Source: XYD1-FULL-39-28 sp964539855 (lineage in GTDB: Bacteria > Patescibacteriota > Minisyncoccia > Minisyncoccales > Staskawiczbacteraceae). Taken from it: a stretch of DNA of 11,282 nucleotides. Position numbers and translations under genes: made by a program. Every line of letters begins with the position of its first letter. Within the stretch, counting starts at the first letter, position 1. The stretch covers positions 1 to 11,282 of the forward strand of contig CAZIJR010000023.1 of the NCBI GenBank assembly GCA_964539855.1, written 5' to 3'. Below the pieces are notes generated by a model. That model made no database searches and was not told where the DNA came from. It saw only the letters and a program-made list of their open reading frames with translations. This document shows, in pieces, positions 1 to 4,459 of this stretch.

Positions 1-3
1 TCT

Positions 4-30
4 CATAACCGACTAAATTAGTCTGTTATG
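4..30. repeat. 27-nt inverted repeat at the window edge
   Basis: Two 13-nt arms flank a single central A: CATAACCGACTAA on the left and TTAGTCTGTTATG on the right, with one C/T mismatch. The geometry (13+1+13) equals that of the hairpins at 449-475 and 1405-1431, although the sequence differs. It lies beyond the terminator of the first small gene, so it would precede the next minus-strand unit outside the window. Function unknown. Confidence 0.7.
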
Positions 31-45
31 CAACAACACCAGAGC

Positions 46-77
46 AAAAAAAAGCCCCAATGGATATACCAAAGAGG
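46..77 (-). terminator. intrinsic terminator of the 81-aa membrane protein gene
   Basis: Read on the minus strand, an imperfect stem (CCTCTTTGG pairing with CCATTGGGG, two U-U mismatches, 5-nt loop) is followed by C and eight T. It begins 2 nt after the stop codon, so it fits as this gene's own terminator. Confidence 0.65.
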
Positions 78-79
78 AC

Positions 80-325
80 CTAGGAGAAATGTTTTGGTTT
101 TATGTCTCTATAATAAGTGACGCCTATTCTCAATGTCATTATGAGAACAACAATCAGCAATCCAATTACCATAGAAACATCGGCAAGAACAAGATAAAGA
201 AGCTCATAAAGACCAACGTCTTTGTCTTCTACAGACGGGAAATAGGAAAAACGACCAAACACTCCGGCTCCTAACAAAACTAATCCTAGAAAAAAGTAAA
301 AATATACTTTTAGCCAAGGATTCAT
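80..325 (-). CDS. small two-helix membrane protein, unrecognised
   Basis: This 81-residue protein is not recognised. Two hydrophobic segments (about residues 8-26 and 46-70) would span the membrane. The connecting loop is acidic (SVEDKDVG) and the tail is short and basic (RDIKPKHFS). The ATG at 325 is chosen because AAGGAGAA lies 5 nt upstream; the longer reading from a TTG at 343 would run through that site. It is the last gene in the window of a series of solo minus-strand genes, with its own TTGACA promoter near 400 and terminator at 46-77. No domain indicates a function. Confidence refers to it being a real gene. Confidence 0.75.
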   Translation of the reverse strand: MNPWLKVYFYFFLGLVLLGAGVFGRFSYFPSVEDKDVGLYELLYLVLADVSMVIGLLIVVLIMTLRIGVTYYRDIKPKHFS

Positions 326-330
326 CGCTA

Positions 331-338
331 TTCTCCTT
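331..338 (-). promoter_or_regulatory. ribosome binding site fixing the start at 325
   Basis: AAGGAGAA on the minus strand, 5 nt before the ATG at 325. It lies inside the longer TTG-started reading frame and so argues for the shorter protein. Confidence 0.8.
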
Positions 339-376
339 GTCAAAGGACGGCTTACAACAACACACTACTATAAATA

Positions 377-405
377 AAATTACAACAAAAATACGCTTTT
401 GTCAA
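377..405 (-). promoter_or_regulatory. sigma-70-like promoter for the 81-aa gene
   Basis: Perfect -35 TTGACA (405-400), 17-nt spacer, -10 TAATTT (382-377). The -35 box is exact and the -10 is weak. The TTTTTTGGGGGATTGTGCAA repeat sits 3 nt upstream of the -35. Confidence 0.55.
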
Positions 406-408
406 ACC

Positions 409-428
409 TTTTTTGGGGGATTGTGCAA
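409..428. repeat. upstream repeat block, copy A
   Basis: Plus-strand sequence TTTTTTGGGGGATTGTGCAA. Nineteen of its bases recur exactly at 834-852, and a degenerate relative lies at 2022-2039. Each copy lies just upstream of the promoter region of a minus-strand small gene. Confidence 0.8.
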
Positions 429-445
429 GGCGACAAAGGGGTGGA

Positions 446-492
446 TTTAACACCTCAAACACTGATTGAGGTGTTGGGCTGGGCCTGCCTGC
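446..492. repeat. 47-bp hairpin-containing intergenic repeat, copy 1
   Basis: It matches 1402-1448 at 45 of 47 positions. It contains a near-perfect 27-nt hairpin (449-475; arms AACACCTCAAACA and TGATTGAGGTGTT, one A-A mismatch, central C) followed by GGGCTGGGCCTGCCTGC. It lies between the terminator of one small gene and the promoter of the next. No T-tract follows the hairpin on either strand, so it is not an intrinsic terminator. Confidence 0.85.
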
Positions 493-503
493 AAGCAGGC
501 AGG
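484..503. repeat. CCTGCCTGC palindrome
   Basis: CCTGCCTGC and GCAGGCAGG (9-nt arms) separated by AA. It overlaps the right end of the 47-bp repeat and abuts the terminator T-tract. A shorter relative (CTGCCGGCAG) occurs at 854-863, and a half copy at 1440-1448. It looks like a dispersed palindromic intergenic element. Confidence 0.7.
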
Positions 504-508
504 TAGGC

Positions 509-537
509 AAAAAAAAGCCGGAGCGAAGCTCGCGGCC
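509..537 (-). terminator. intrinsic terminator of the 75-aa gene
   Basis: Minus strand: a GC-rich stem GCCGCGAGC / GCTCCGGC with a TTC loop and one bulge, followed directly by eight T (516-509). Confidence 0.8.
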
Positions 538-553
538 AGAACGTTAGTCAGGA

Positions 554-781
554 TCAAAAGTCCTCTGCAACTCCTGTAGGATTGCCGGCAATTTCTCGGA
601 AGAACGAGACAAATGCCCTATCAATGTGGGCTTTTGTCACTGTAAAGCTCGGCGCTTCTGGATTTGATTCTGCCTTGGCAATATCTGAGGCAACTCTCAT
701 TATCAACGAGCGTAGCTTAATAATCTTGCTTTCCATATGCCTCAACGAAGCCACGGGAAAGTCTTCTTGCCTCTCGGACAT
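554..781 (-). CDS. small helical protein, unrecognised
   Basis: This 75-residue protein has no recognised family. It is rich in charged residues and probably all-helical: a first helix around residues 11-38, a Pro/Glu linker (SNPEAPSFTVTK), then a second helix containing AHIDRAFVSFFREI. No signal peptide or membrane segment is visible. The ATG at 781 is preferred because AGAGGAGT lies 6 nt upstream; a frame open to 895 would read through the terminator and promoter region of its neighbours. It is a solo gene with its own terminator. A two-helix protein could be DNA-binding or a small regulator, but the sequence does not decide. Confidence 0.7.
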   Translation of the reverse strand: MSERQEDFPVASLRHMESKIIKLRSLIMRVASDIAKAESNPEAPSFTVTKAHIDRAFVSFFREIAGNPTGVAEDF

Positions 782-787
782 CTTATT

Positions 788-795
788 ACTCCTCT
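788..795 (-). promoter_or_regulatory. ribosome binding site fixing the start at 781
   Basis: AGAGGAGT on the minus strand, 6 nt before the ATG at 781. It shows that the longer open frame up to 895 is not the translated form. Confidence 0.8.
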
Positions 796-808
796 TGAAG
801 AGCCAGGA

Positions 809-852
809 ATTATAACCAAATTTATATAACCACTTTTTGGGGGATTGTGCAA
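809..852 (-). promoter_or_regulatory. probable promoter region of the 75-aa gene
   Basis: Two readings are possible. TTGCAC (852-847) with 17-18 nt to TTATAT/TATATA near 829-823 is one. A TATAAT (814-809) without a clear -35 is the other. I cannot choose between them from the sequence. Confidence 0.4.
834..852. repeat. upstream repeat block, copy B
   Basis: Plus-strand TTTTTGGGGGATTGTGCAA, identical over 19 nt to 410-428, followed directly by a CCTGCCGGCAG palindrome (853-863). Confidence 0.8.
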
Positions 853-869
853 CCTGCCGGCAGTCAGGC

Positions 870-906
870 AAAAAAAGCCTTGGAGTCATGATCAAGACTC
901 CAAGGC
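870..906 (-). terminator. intrinsic terminator of the 115-aa gene
   Basis: Minus strand: a perfect 11-bp stem (GCCTTGGAGTC / GACTCCAAGGC) with an 8-nt loop, followed by seven T (876-870). It lies about 40 nt after the stop codon at 948. Confidence 0.9.
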
Positions 907-947
907 CTACTTTGAAAAGAACGAAACAGTGAGGAGCCCGGCGCTAC

Positions 948-1295
948 CTACCCGAAACGAATGTTCGGGTAGAGATTGGACGGAAACTTACGCCGAATCT
1001 TCTGGTATAAGAGATCCCAGACTATCCGACCGCACAGGCGGTCAAACGCCTCGTAGCGAAGATCGACTGGGACATCCCATATCGCCACTTTCCTAAAGTC
1101 CTGGCCCAGAAGTGCCGAGCGAGCAACGAACCTCAAACATACGACATCGACTGCTCCCGGGTTCTTCACCACGAAAGCCTCGGCCGTAAGCCAGTCGACC
1201 GTCGCCCGATCCTCGTGTGAACAGTCCACATTGTGGAACAAGACATCCGCGAGCTTCTTGGTGCATAGCGCTGCAACATAGTCCCAAAGATTCAT
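948..1295 (-). CDS. unrecognised 115-aa soluble protein
   Basis: No family is recognised. The protein is mixed alpha/beta in appearance, with hydrophobic strands (AEAFVVK; VDVVCLRFVA; KVAIWDVPVDL) and a strongly basic C-terminal part (YQKIRRKFPSNLYPNIRFG). It has Trp at residues 4 and 35, four Cys, and no signal peptide or membrane helix. The ATG at 1295 has AAAAGGAGA about 7 nt upstream. The coding region is clearly GC-richer than the core genes of the window, which suggests a different origin or selection. It is a solo minus-strand gene with its own promoter near 1370 and a strong terminator at 870-906. Function unknown. Confidence 0.7.
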   Translation of the reverse strand: MNLWDYVAALCTKKLADVLFHNVDCSHEDRATVDWLTAEAFVVKNPGAVDVVCLRFVARSALLGQDFRKVAIWDVPVDLRYEAFDRLCGRIVWDLLYQKIRRKFPSNLYPNIRFG

Positions 1296-1340
1296 CGCTC
1301 CGTCTCCTTTTCACAAGTCCAAGAAATAAATGTTAACGCG

Positions 1341-1375
1341 ATTATATAGCTTACTAAATAGCCATATTTTGTCAA
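1341..1375 (-). promoter_or_regulatory. promoter of the 115-aa gene
   Basis: Perfect -35 TTGACA (1375-1370). The likely -10 is TAAGCT (1353-1348, 16-nt spacer). A perfect TATAAT (1346-1341) also lies downstream, but at 23 nt it is too far for the same -35. Confidence 0.6.
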
Positions 1376-1401
1376 GATTTTTATGGTGATTTTCAACTAG
1401 T

Positions 1402-1448
1402 TTTAACACCTCAATCAGTGATTGAGGTGTTGGGCTGGGCCTGCCTGC
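1402..1448. repeat. 47-bp hairpin-containing intergenic repeat, copy 2
   Basis: Same element as 446-492, with two substitutions. Here the 27-nt hairpin is perfect (arms AACACCTCAATCA / TGATTGAGGTGTT, central G; 1405-1431), followed by GGGCTGGGCCTGCCTGC. The position relative to the neighbouring promoter and terminator is the same as in copy 1. Confidence 0.85.
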
Positions 1449-1462
1449 TCAATATTTTAGAT

Positions 1463-1499
1463 AAAAAAAGCCGCCAGTAAAAACATGTCTCATGGCGGA
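1463..1499 (-). terminator. intrinsic terminator of the 130-aa gene
   Basis: Minus strand: TCCGCCA ... TGGCGG stem with a loop of about 17 nt, then C and seven T (1469-1463). It starts about 45 nt after the stop codon at 1544. Confidence 0.75.
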
Positions 1500-1543
1500 C
1501 GTGAAAGTTTGCTGGGAAACTTCCCTGGTGGCTACTGAAAAAC

Positions 1544-1936
1544 TCAGTTGGACCGATGCGACCGGGACACGGCGGCGAGAGGATTCGGTCGTATCCTATC
1601 CTTCAAATCCGTCGGGGGCTGCAACATGTCTTGAAGAGTCAACCAAGCTCCAAACCTGGGGTCTTCTGCTTCCATACGCCGCAAATCTTGTGGCCGGACC
1701 ATAAAGGTGGTCTTGAGTTCGCCATTGCCAGTATACAAATGCGCCGCAAACTGAATGCCTTCCATGCCATACAAGGTAACAGGCCCTAGACCAGTAACGA
1801 TCCCCTCGCAAAAGTCAAAACTCACCCCTCTTTTTTCCTGACCACTTCTGAGCATCAGGTATACTGTTTGAAGCAACAGGTCCATGATGTCGTCGGTCAC
1901 GGGAAGGTTAAACGCCAGAAAGTACATTGGATACAC
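1544..1936 (-). CDS. unrecognised 130-aa protein, GTG start
   Basis: No family is recognised. It is a mixed alpha/beta soluble protein with an N-terminal helical stretch (TDDIMDLLLQTVYLML), a central beta-like part (GIVTGLGPVTLYGMEGIQFAAHLYT, cited as a region) and an Arg/Ser-rich C-terminus (RPNPLAAVSRSHRSN). The GTG at 1936 is chosen because AAGGAGTG ends 4 nt before it; the ATG at 1927 would be farther away. It ends in TGA, which argues that UGA is a stop in this genome. It is a solo gene with a TTGACA promoter and its own terminator, and belongs to the same series as its neighbours. A hairpin-like repeat overlaps its promoter and might be an operator. Confidence 0.65.
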   Translation of the reverse strand: MYPMYFLAFNLPVTDDIMDLLLQTVYLMLRSGQEKRGVSFDFCEGIVTGLGPVTLYGMEGIQFAAHLYTGNGELKTTFMVRPQDLRRMEAEDPRFGAWLTLQDMLQPPTDLKDRIRPNPLAAVSRSHRSN

Positions 1937-1940
1937 AGCC

Positions 1941-1948
1941 CACTCCTT
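1941..1948 (-). promoter_or_regulatory. ribosome binding site supporting a GTG start
   Basis: AAGGAGTG on the minus strand, 4 nt from the GTG at 1936 and 13 nt from the next in-frame ATG at 1927. It favours GTG. Confidence 0.7.
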
Positions 1949-1983
1949 ATACTAATAGGTTACCAAGACCTACAAAGAACTAA

Positions 1984-2016
1984 AAACAGCATATCATATA
2001 ATCTGCTGTTTGTCAA
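1984..2016 (-). promoter_or_regulatory. promoter with overlapping inverted repeat
   Basis: -35 TTGACA (2016-2011), 17-nt spacer, -10 TATGCT (1993-1988). An 8-nt perfect inverted repeat (AAACAGCA at 2011-2004 and TGCTGTTT at 1991-1984, read on the minus strand, 12-nt gap) covers the spacer start and most of the -10. This is a plausible place for a repressor operator; no regulator is identified. Confidence 0.65.
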
Positions 2017-2047
2017 CCTAACCTTTTGGGGACTCTGTGTTCTAAGC

Positions 2048-2092
2048 AAAAAAAATAGGGTTGGCATCTCGAAGAGATTTATCGCCAACCCT
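2048..2092 (-). terminator. intrinsic terminator of the 157-aa gene
   Basis: Minus strand: a 9-bp stem AGGGTTGGC / GCCAACCCT containing an internal ATCTC-GAGAT hairpin, followed by A and a T-run (2055-2048). It lies about 27 nt beyond the stop codon at 2119. Confidence 0.85.
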
Positions 2093-2118
2093 TTTCTGCC
2101 GACTAGTGGCCGGCCTCT

Positions 2119-2592
2119 CTACCCCACAATCCCAAAATATGGATTGTTACTGATTATCATTAACTCCCTCAAATCTGTGGCATTAATATATCCTGTGTGG
2201 AAGGCGACATAAGCCATCAAGGCCTCGCCAACGTGTTCGGCGTGTTCGGTGAGTCCGGAGAATGAAAATATGTAGGTCTTGCCGTCTTCACAAGAAATCC
2301 GAATTGCTCCGCCCCCTTGGTCTTTTTCTGGGTCTCGGCTTTGCCAACTGGTTTTGTGCTCAGGGTGAGCTACGAGTCTTTGTGCGTTCTCCAAGGAGGA
2401 CGCACACATCTTCCTAGCCTTATCGGCTGAACACTCACCGATCTTGATGATCAAGAAGATGACTCCTCCATCCTCATCATCTTCTATCACAATGAAATAT
2501 CCAGAATTCTCGCCTAACTTATACACACGCGAAAACTCTGTAATCTCAATTTCCAGATTTTGAATCAAATCATCTACATAAAGTGAGGTCAT
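2119..2592 (-). CDS. unrecognised 157-aa acidic protein
   Basis: No family is recognised. The N-terminal half looks like a small alpha+beta domain: a helix (VDDLIQNLEIEITEFSRV), then strands flanking an acidic turn (IVIEDDEDGGVIFLIIKI). A middle region is rich in Lys/Glu, with two Cys near residues 54 and 63. The C-terminal part is helical (HVGEALMAYVAFHTGY; ATDLRELMI). There is no signal peptide or membrane helix. The ATG at 2592 has AGGGAGAAG 5 nt upstream. Promoter TTGACA-17-TATAAA lies at 2663-2635 and the terminator at 2048-2092, so it is transcribed alone. The function cannot be inferred from sequence or context. Confidence 0.7.
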   Translation of the reverse strand: MTSLYVDDLIQNLEIEITEFSRVYKLGENSGYFIVIEDDEDGGVIFLIIKIGECSADKARKMCASSLENAQRLVAHPEHKTSWQSRDPEKDQGGGAIRISCEDGKTYIFSFSGLTEHAEHVGEALMAYVAFHTGYINATDLRELMIISNNPYFGIVG

Positions 2593-2634
2593 TGTCGCTT
2601 CTCCCTGTTTTGAGTTTGGATACCATTTATAATT

Positions 2635-2663
2635 TTTATATCATACTAGTCTCTATATGTCAA
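2635..2663 (-). promoter_or_regulatory. sigma-70-like promoter of the 157-aa gene
   Basis: -35 TTGACA (2663-2658), 17-nt spacer, -10 TATAAA (2640-2635). Confidence 0.75.
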
Positions 2664-2675
2664 TAAGAATTAACT

Positions 2676-2705
2676 AAAAAGTCGCCCTCAAAGAGCGACT
2701 TTTTA
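2676..2705 (-). terminator. intrinsic terminator after the slipin gene
   Basis: The symmetrical sequence AAAAAGTCGC ... GCGACTTTTT has a short loop with a CTC/GAG extension and a T-run on both strands. It lies 13 nt beyond the slipin stop and separates this operon from the 157-aa gene promoter. Confidence 0.85.
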
Positions 2706-2718
2706 TTATATGCTGTTA

Positions 2719-3546
2719 TTAATTTTGAGGAGGGTTCATAGGTATTGCGCTGGATGGTTTTGCCTGATCTTCAGGTTTTCCAAAAGATTCAAAGGCTCTC
2801 AATACTTCCAGAGGAACAGCAAACACAATGGTGTTAGACTGATCAGAGCTTATGTCATTAATAGACTGCAATGTCCTTAAGTGCAAAGCTCCTTTTGAAC
2901 CTCCCAGCACTTGGGCAGCTTTTGCCATATTATTGGCTGCTAATACTTCCCCTTCTGCTTTTATAATTATGGCTCTTTTTTCTCTTTCAGCTTCTGCTTG
3001 CTTACCTATTACTCTCTTCATTTCTTCTGGAAGAGTAATATCTTTTAATTCCACATTAGAAACTTTAATTCCCCATGGGTCTGTCTCTTTATCTATGATA
3101 GATCTTATGCTTTCTGAAACTTTGTCTCTTTGAGACAAAAGCCCATCTAAATCAACCTGACCCACAGCATTTCTCATGGTGGTCTGAGCTAACTGAGAAA
3201 TCGCATAATAAAAATTTTCTACTTCCAAAACAACTTTATCTGCTTCGTGGACTTTATAATAAATAACTGCGTTTACGCTTACAGAAATATTGTCCTTGGT
3301 AATAGCTTCTTGGTTAGGCACATCTACGGCTTTTACTCTTAAGTCTATTTTTCTATAGGACTGAAAAACAGGATAAACCATTCTCCATCCTGGATCTAGC
3401 AAGCCTACATATTTTCCAAGAGTAAACTTTACCCCTTTTTCATATTGGTTTATTTGTTTTATAGACGCCAGCACAACTATAACAGCAAACCATAAAAGAC
3501 CTGTTATATATGGATGCACTGAAAAAAATGCAAAAATTGAATTCAT
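2719..3546 (-). CDS. slipin / stomatin-like SPFH membrane protein
   Basis: A 275-residue SPFH-family protein. An N-terminal membrane segment (about residues 13-30) is followed directly by an SPFH domain (about 33-185) with family hallmarks QYEKGVKFTLGKYVGLLDPG, RNAVGQVDLDGLLSQRD and WGIKVSNVELKDITLPEEM. A charged, alanine-rich helical region follows (KQAEAEREKRAIIIKAEGE), then a C-terminal motif with PLEVLRAF. Such proteins oligomerise at the membrane and organise membrane domains or control proteases. Bacterial slipins often pair with an NfeD protein, which is absent here. The gene is last in an operon with ybaB (26-nt gap) and a small membrane protein. No SD precedes the ATG; the leader is only A/T. 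Family assignment is secure, the exact role is not. Confidence 0.92.
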   Translation of the reverse strand: MNSIFAFFSVHPYITGLLWFAVIVVLASIKQINQYEKGVKFTLGKYVGLLDPGWRMVYPVFQSYRKIDLRVKAVDVPNQEAITKDNISVSVNAVIYYKVHEADKVVLEVENFYYAISQLAQTTMRNAVGQVDLDGLLSQRDKVSESIRSIIDKETDPWGIKVSNVELKDITLPEEMKRVIGKQAEAEREKRAIIIKAEGEVLAANNMAKAAQVLGGSKGALHLRTLQSINDISSDQSNTIVFAVPLEVLRAFESFGKPEDQAKPSSAIPMNPPQN

Positions 3547-3572
3547 ATTTTTATTATTTAATAATATTTATT

Positions 3573-3839
3573 TTAAAAACCCAGTCCAGCTCCTAATCCA
3601 GAACCCATTAAACTTTTGGCAAGCTTTTTTTGAATTTCTTCTCTGGCCTCGTTCAAACAATTTTTTAAAATTTCTTGTTGCTTTTCTGTTTCCAATTCTG
3701 GATTTAATTTTATTTCTATGACTTCAAAATTTCCATTAATTATAACCGAGGTTCCATCTTTTTCTACGCTATGCGTTTCTTTTTTAAAAGAATCCTGCAT
3801 TTTCTTTAGCTCTTGCAGTTGTTTTATTTTATCAAACAT
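3573..3839 (-). CDS. ybaB: YbaB/EbfC nucleoid-associated protein
   Basis: This 88-residue protein matches the YbaB/EbfC family of small dimeric DNA-binding proteins. An N-terminal coiled helix is rich in Lys/Gln (IKQLQELKKMQDSFKK). A short beta sheet holds the usual G-N-F-E-V-x-x-I-K-L-N-P-E-L pattern (residues 36-49). A long C-terminal helix ends in a glycine-rich tail (GSGLGAGLGF). It is shorter than the roughly 105-110 residues common in model bacteria, mostly at the N-terminus. Its ATG overlaps the TAA of the upstream gene by 1 nt (TAATG), which implies translational coupling, consistent with the lack of an SD. It likely binds DNA as a dimer. Confidence 0.88.
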   Translation of the reverse strand: MFDKIKQLQELKKMQDSFKKETHSVEKDGTSVIINGNFEVIEIKLNPELETEKQQEILKNCLNEAREEIQKKLAKSLMGSGLGAGLGF

Positions 3840-4084
3840 TATATTTTTTCTTTACTTAATATACTAATAATAGATAGTATCAAACCTACGGTTATAAGCC
3901 CGTAACCGAATGTGTTGCTAAAAAGATTTGTCTCACCAATTATAATTCCGGCTATGTTGAGCAAAATAGCAGTAGTGGCAATAGAAGAAAGATTTCTGCG
4001 ACTTTTCTTCTTTTTAATTAAAATCCATGCCACAAGCCCCAAGGCTATCAAAGCAATAATCATGTAAACAGAATAATCATTCAT
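3839..4084 (-). CDS. small three-helix membrane protein, first gene of the ybaB-slipin operon
   Basis: An 81-residue protein without a recognised family. Three hydrophobic segments are visible (about residues 6-23, 34-50 and 59-76). The first is followed by a strongly basic loop (KKKKSRR) that should face the cytoplasm by the positive-inside rule. The stop codon overlaps the ybaB start, so the two are coupled. No SD is present near the ATG at 4084; an ATG 7 codons later is an alternative. The predicted -10 lies only 18 nt upstream, so the leader would be about 10 nt, close to leaderless. Co-transcription with a slipin suggests a membrane partner, but that is inference. Confidence 0.75.
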   Translation of the reverse strand: MNDYSVYMIIALIALGLVAWILIKKKKSRRNLSSIATTAILLNIAGIIIGETNLFSNTFGYGLITVGLILSIISILSKEKI

Positions 4085-4101
4085 ATGTTTATTGTTTATT
4101 T

Positions 4102-4129
4102 ATCCTAACACTTTTCATTAATTTGTAAA
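4102..4129 (-). promoter_or_regulatory. promoter of the ybaB-slipin operon
   Basis: TTTACA (4129-4124), 16-nt spacer, TAGGAT (4107-4102). Transcription would start about 10 nt before the first ATG, consistent with SD-less translation. Confidence 0.5.
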
Positions 4130-4130
4130 C

Positions 4131-4170
4131 AAAAAAAGAGCCCTGCAAAAGCTCGTAGCTTTTGCAGGGC
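4131..4170 (-). terminator. intrinsic terminator of the 51-aa gene
   Basis: A perfect 14-bp stem GCCCTGCAAAAGCT / AGCTTTTGCAGGGC with a 3-nt loop, then TC and seven T on the minus strand (4137-4131). It starts 13 nt after the stop codon at 4184. Confidence 0.92.
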
Positions 4171-4183
4171 CTGGCCGTGATCG

Positions 4184-4339
4184 CTAATCGCTGGACTGAG
4201 CCAGCTTTCTCAAGTGCTCATCCAAAAGCTGATCACTTGTGAGTGGGGGTCCTGGTCCCCATAAGAGAGCTGAGTCCGTCTCGAGAATTGGCCTCTCCTC
4301 CAAACTGGCCAGCTCGTCTTGTCCATCACATTCCGACAT
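4184..4339 (-). CDS. 51-aa acidic small protein, unrecognised
   Basis: A short reading frame of 51 codons that length filters miss. The protein is acidic, starts MSECDGQDELASLEERP, has a Gly/Pro-rich centre (LLWGPGPPLTSDQ) and ends in a helix (LLDEHLRKLAQSSD). There is no membrane segment and only one Cys. The gene status rests on four independent signals: a consensus promoter (TTGACA-17-TATAAT), an AGGAGGG ribosome site 7 nt before the ATG, an open frame ending in TAG, and a perfect 14-bp terminator 13 nt later. It lies between gyrB and the ybaB operon and is transcribed alone. Function unknown; a structured regulatory RNA that also carries this frame is an alternative. Confidence 0.72.
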   Translation of the reverse strand: MSECDGQDELASLEERPILETDSALLWGPGPPLTSDQLLDEHLRKLAQSSD

Positions 4340-4346
4340 TGTGGTG

Positions 4347-4353
4347 CCCTCCT
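4347..4353 (-). promoter_or_regulatory. ribosome binding site of the 51-aa gene
   Basis: AGGAGGG on the minus strand, 7 nt upstream of the ATG at 4339. It is a near-perfect anti-16S match and a main argument that the 51-codon frame is translated. Confidence 0.8.
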
Positions 4354-4379
4354 AAAAACAAAAATGTTTCCTATTATTT

Positions 4380-4408
4380 ATTATATCATTTTAGAAATTA
4401 GTTGTCAA
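4380..4408 (-). promoter_or_regulatory. consensus sigma-70 promoter of the 51-aa gene
   Basis: TTGACA (4408-4403), 17-nt spacer, TATAAT (4385-4380): a perfect consensus at the optimal distance, the strongest promoter in the window. Confidence 0.85.
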
Positions 4409-4423
4409 TATTAGCAACACAAA

Positions 4424-4450
4424 TCAAAAGCCACCCTCCCAGGCAGCCTT
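4424..4450 (-). terminator. possible terminator of the pheS-gyrB operon
   Basis: Minus strand: GCTGCC pairs with GGTGGC (two G-U pairs, 6-nt loop), extended by AAG/TTT, then TTTTGATTT. It begins 9 nt after the gyrB stop. It is weaker than the terminators of the small genes. Confidence 0.5.
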
Positions 4451-4459
4451 AAAATTCAA

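Noticed and set aside
554..895. Longer 113-aa form of the 75-aa protein
   Set aside because: The extra N-terminal part crosses the promoter region, the upstream repeat and the neighbouring terminator. A good SD sits before the ATG at 781.
845..1096. Plus-strand open frame opposite the 115-aa gene
   Set aside because: It runs through the terminator at 870-906, has no SD or promoter, and lies antisense to a gene with full expression signals.
446..1448. Integron attC sites: hairpins flanked by GTTGGGC / ATTTAAC boxes that fit the RYYYAAC-GTTRRRY pattern
   Set aside because: The structure is only about 35 nt and nearly perfectly paired, without the extrahelical bases and L boxes of attC. The second copy breaks the box consensus, and each gene has its own promoter. 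No integrase is seen.
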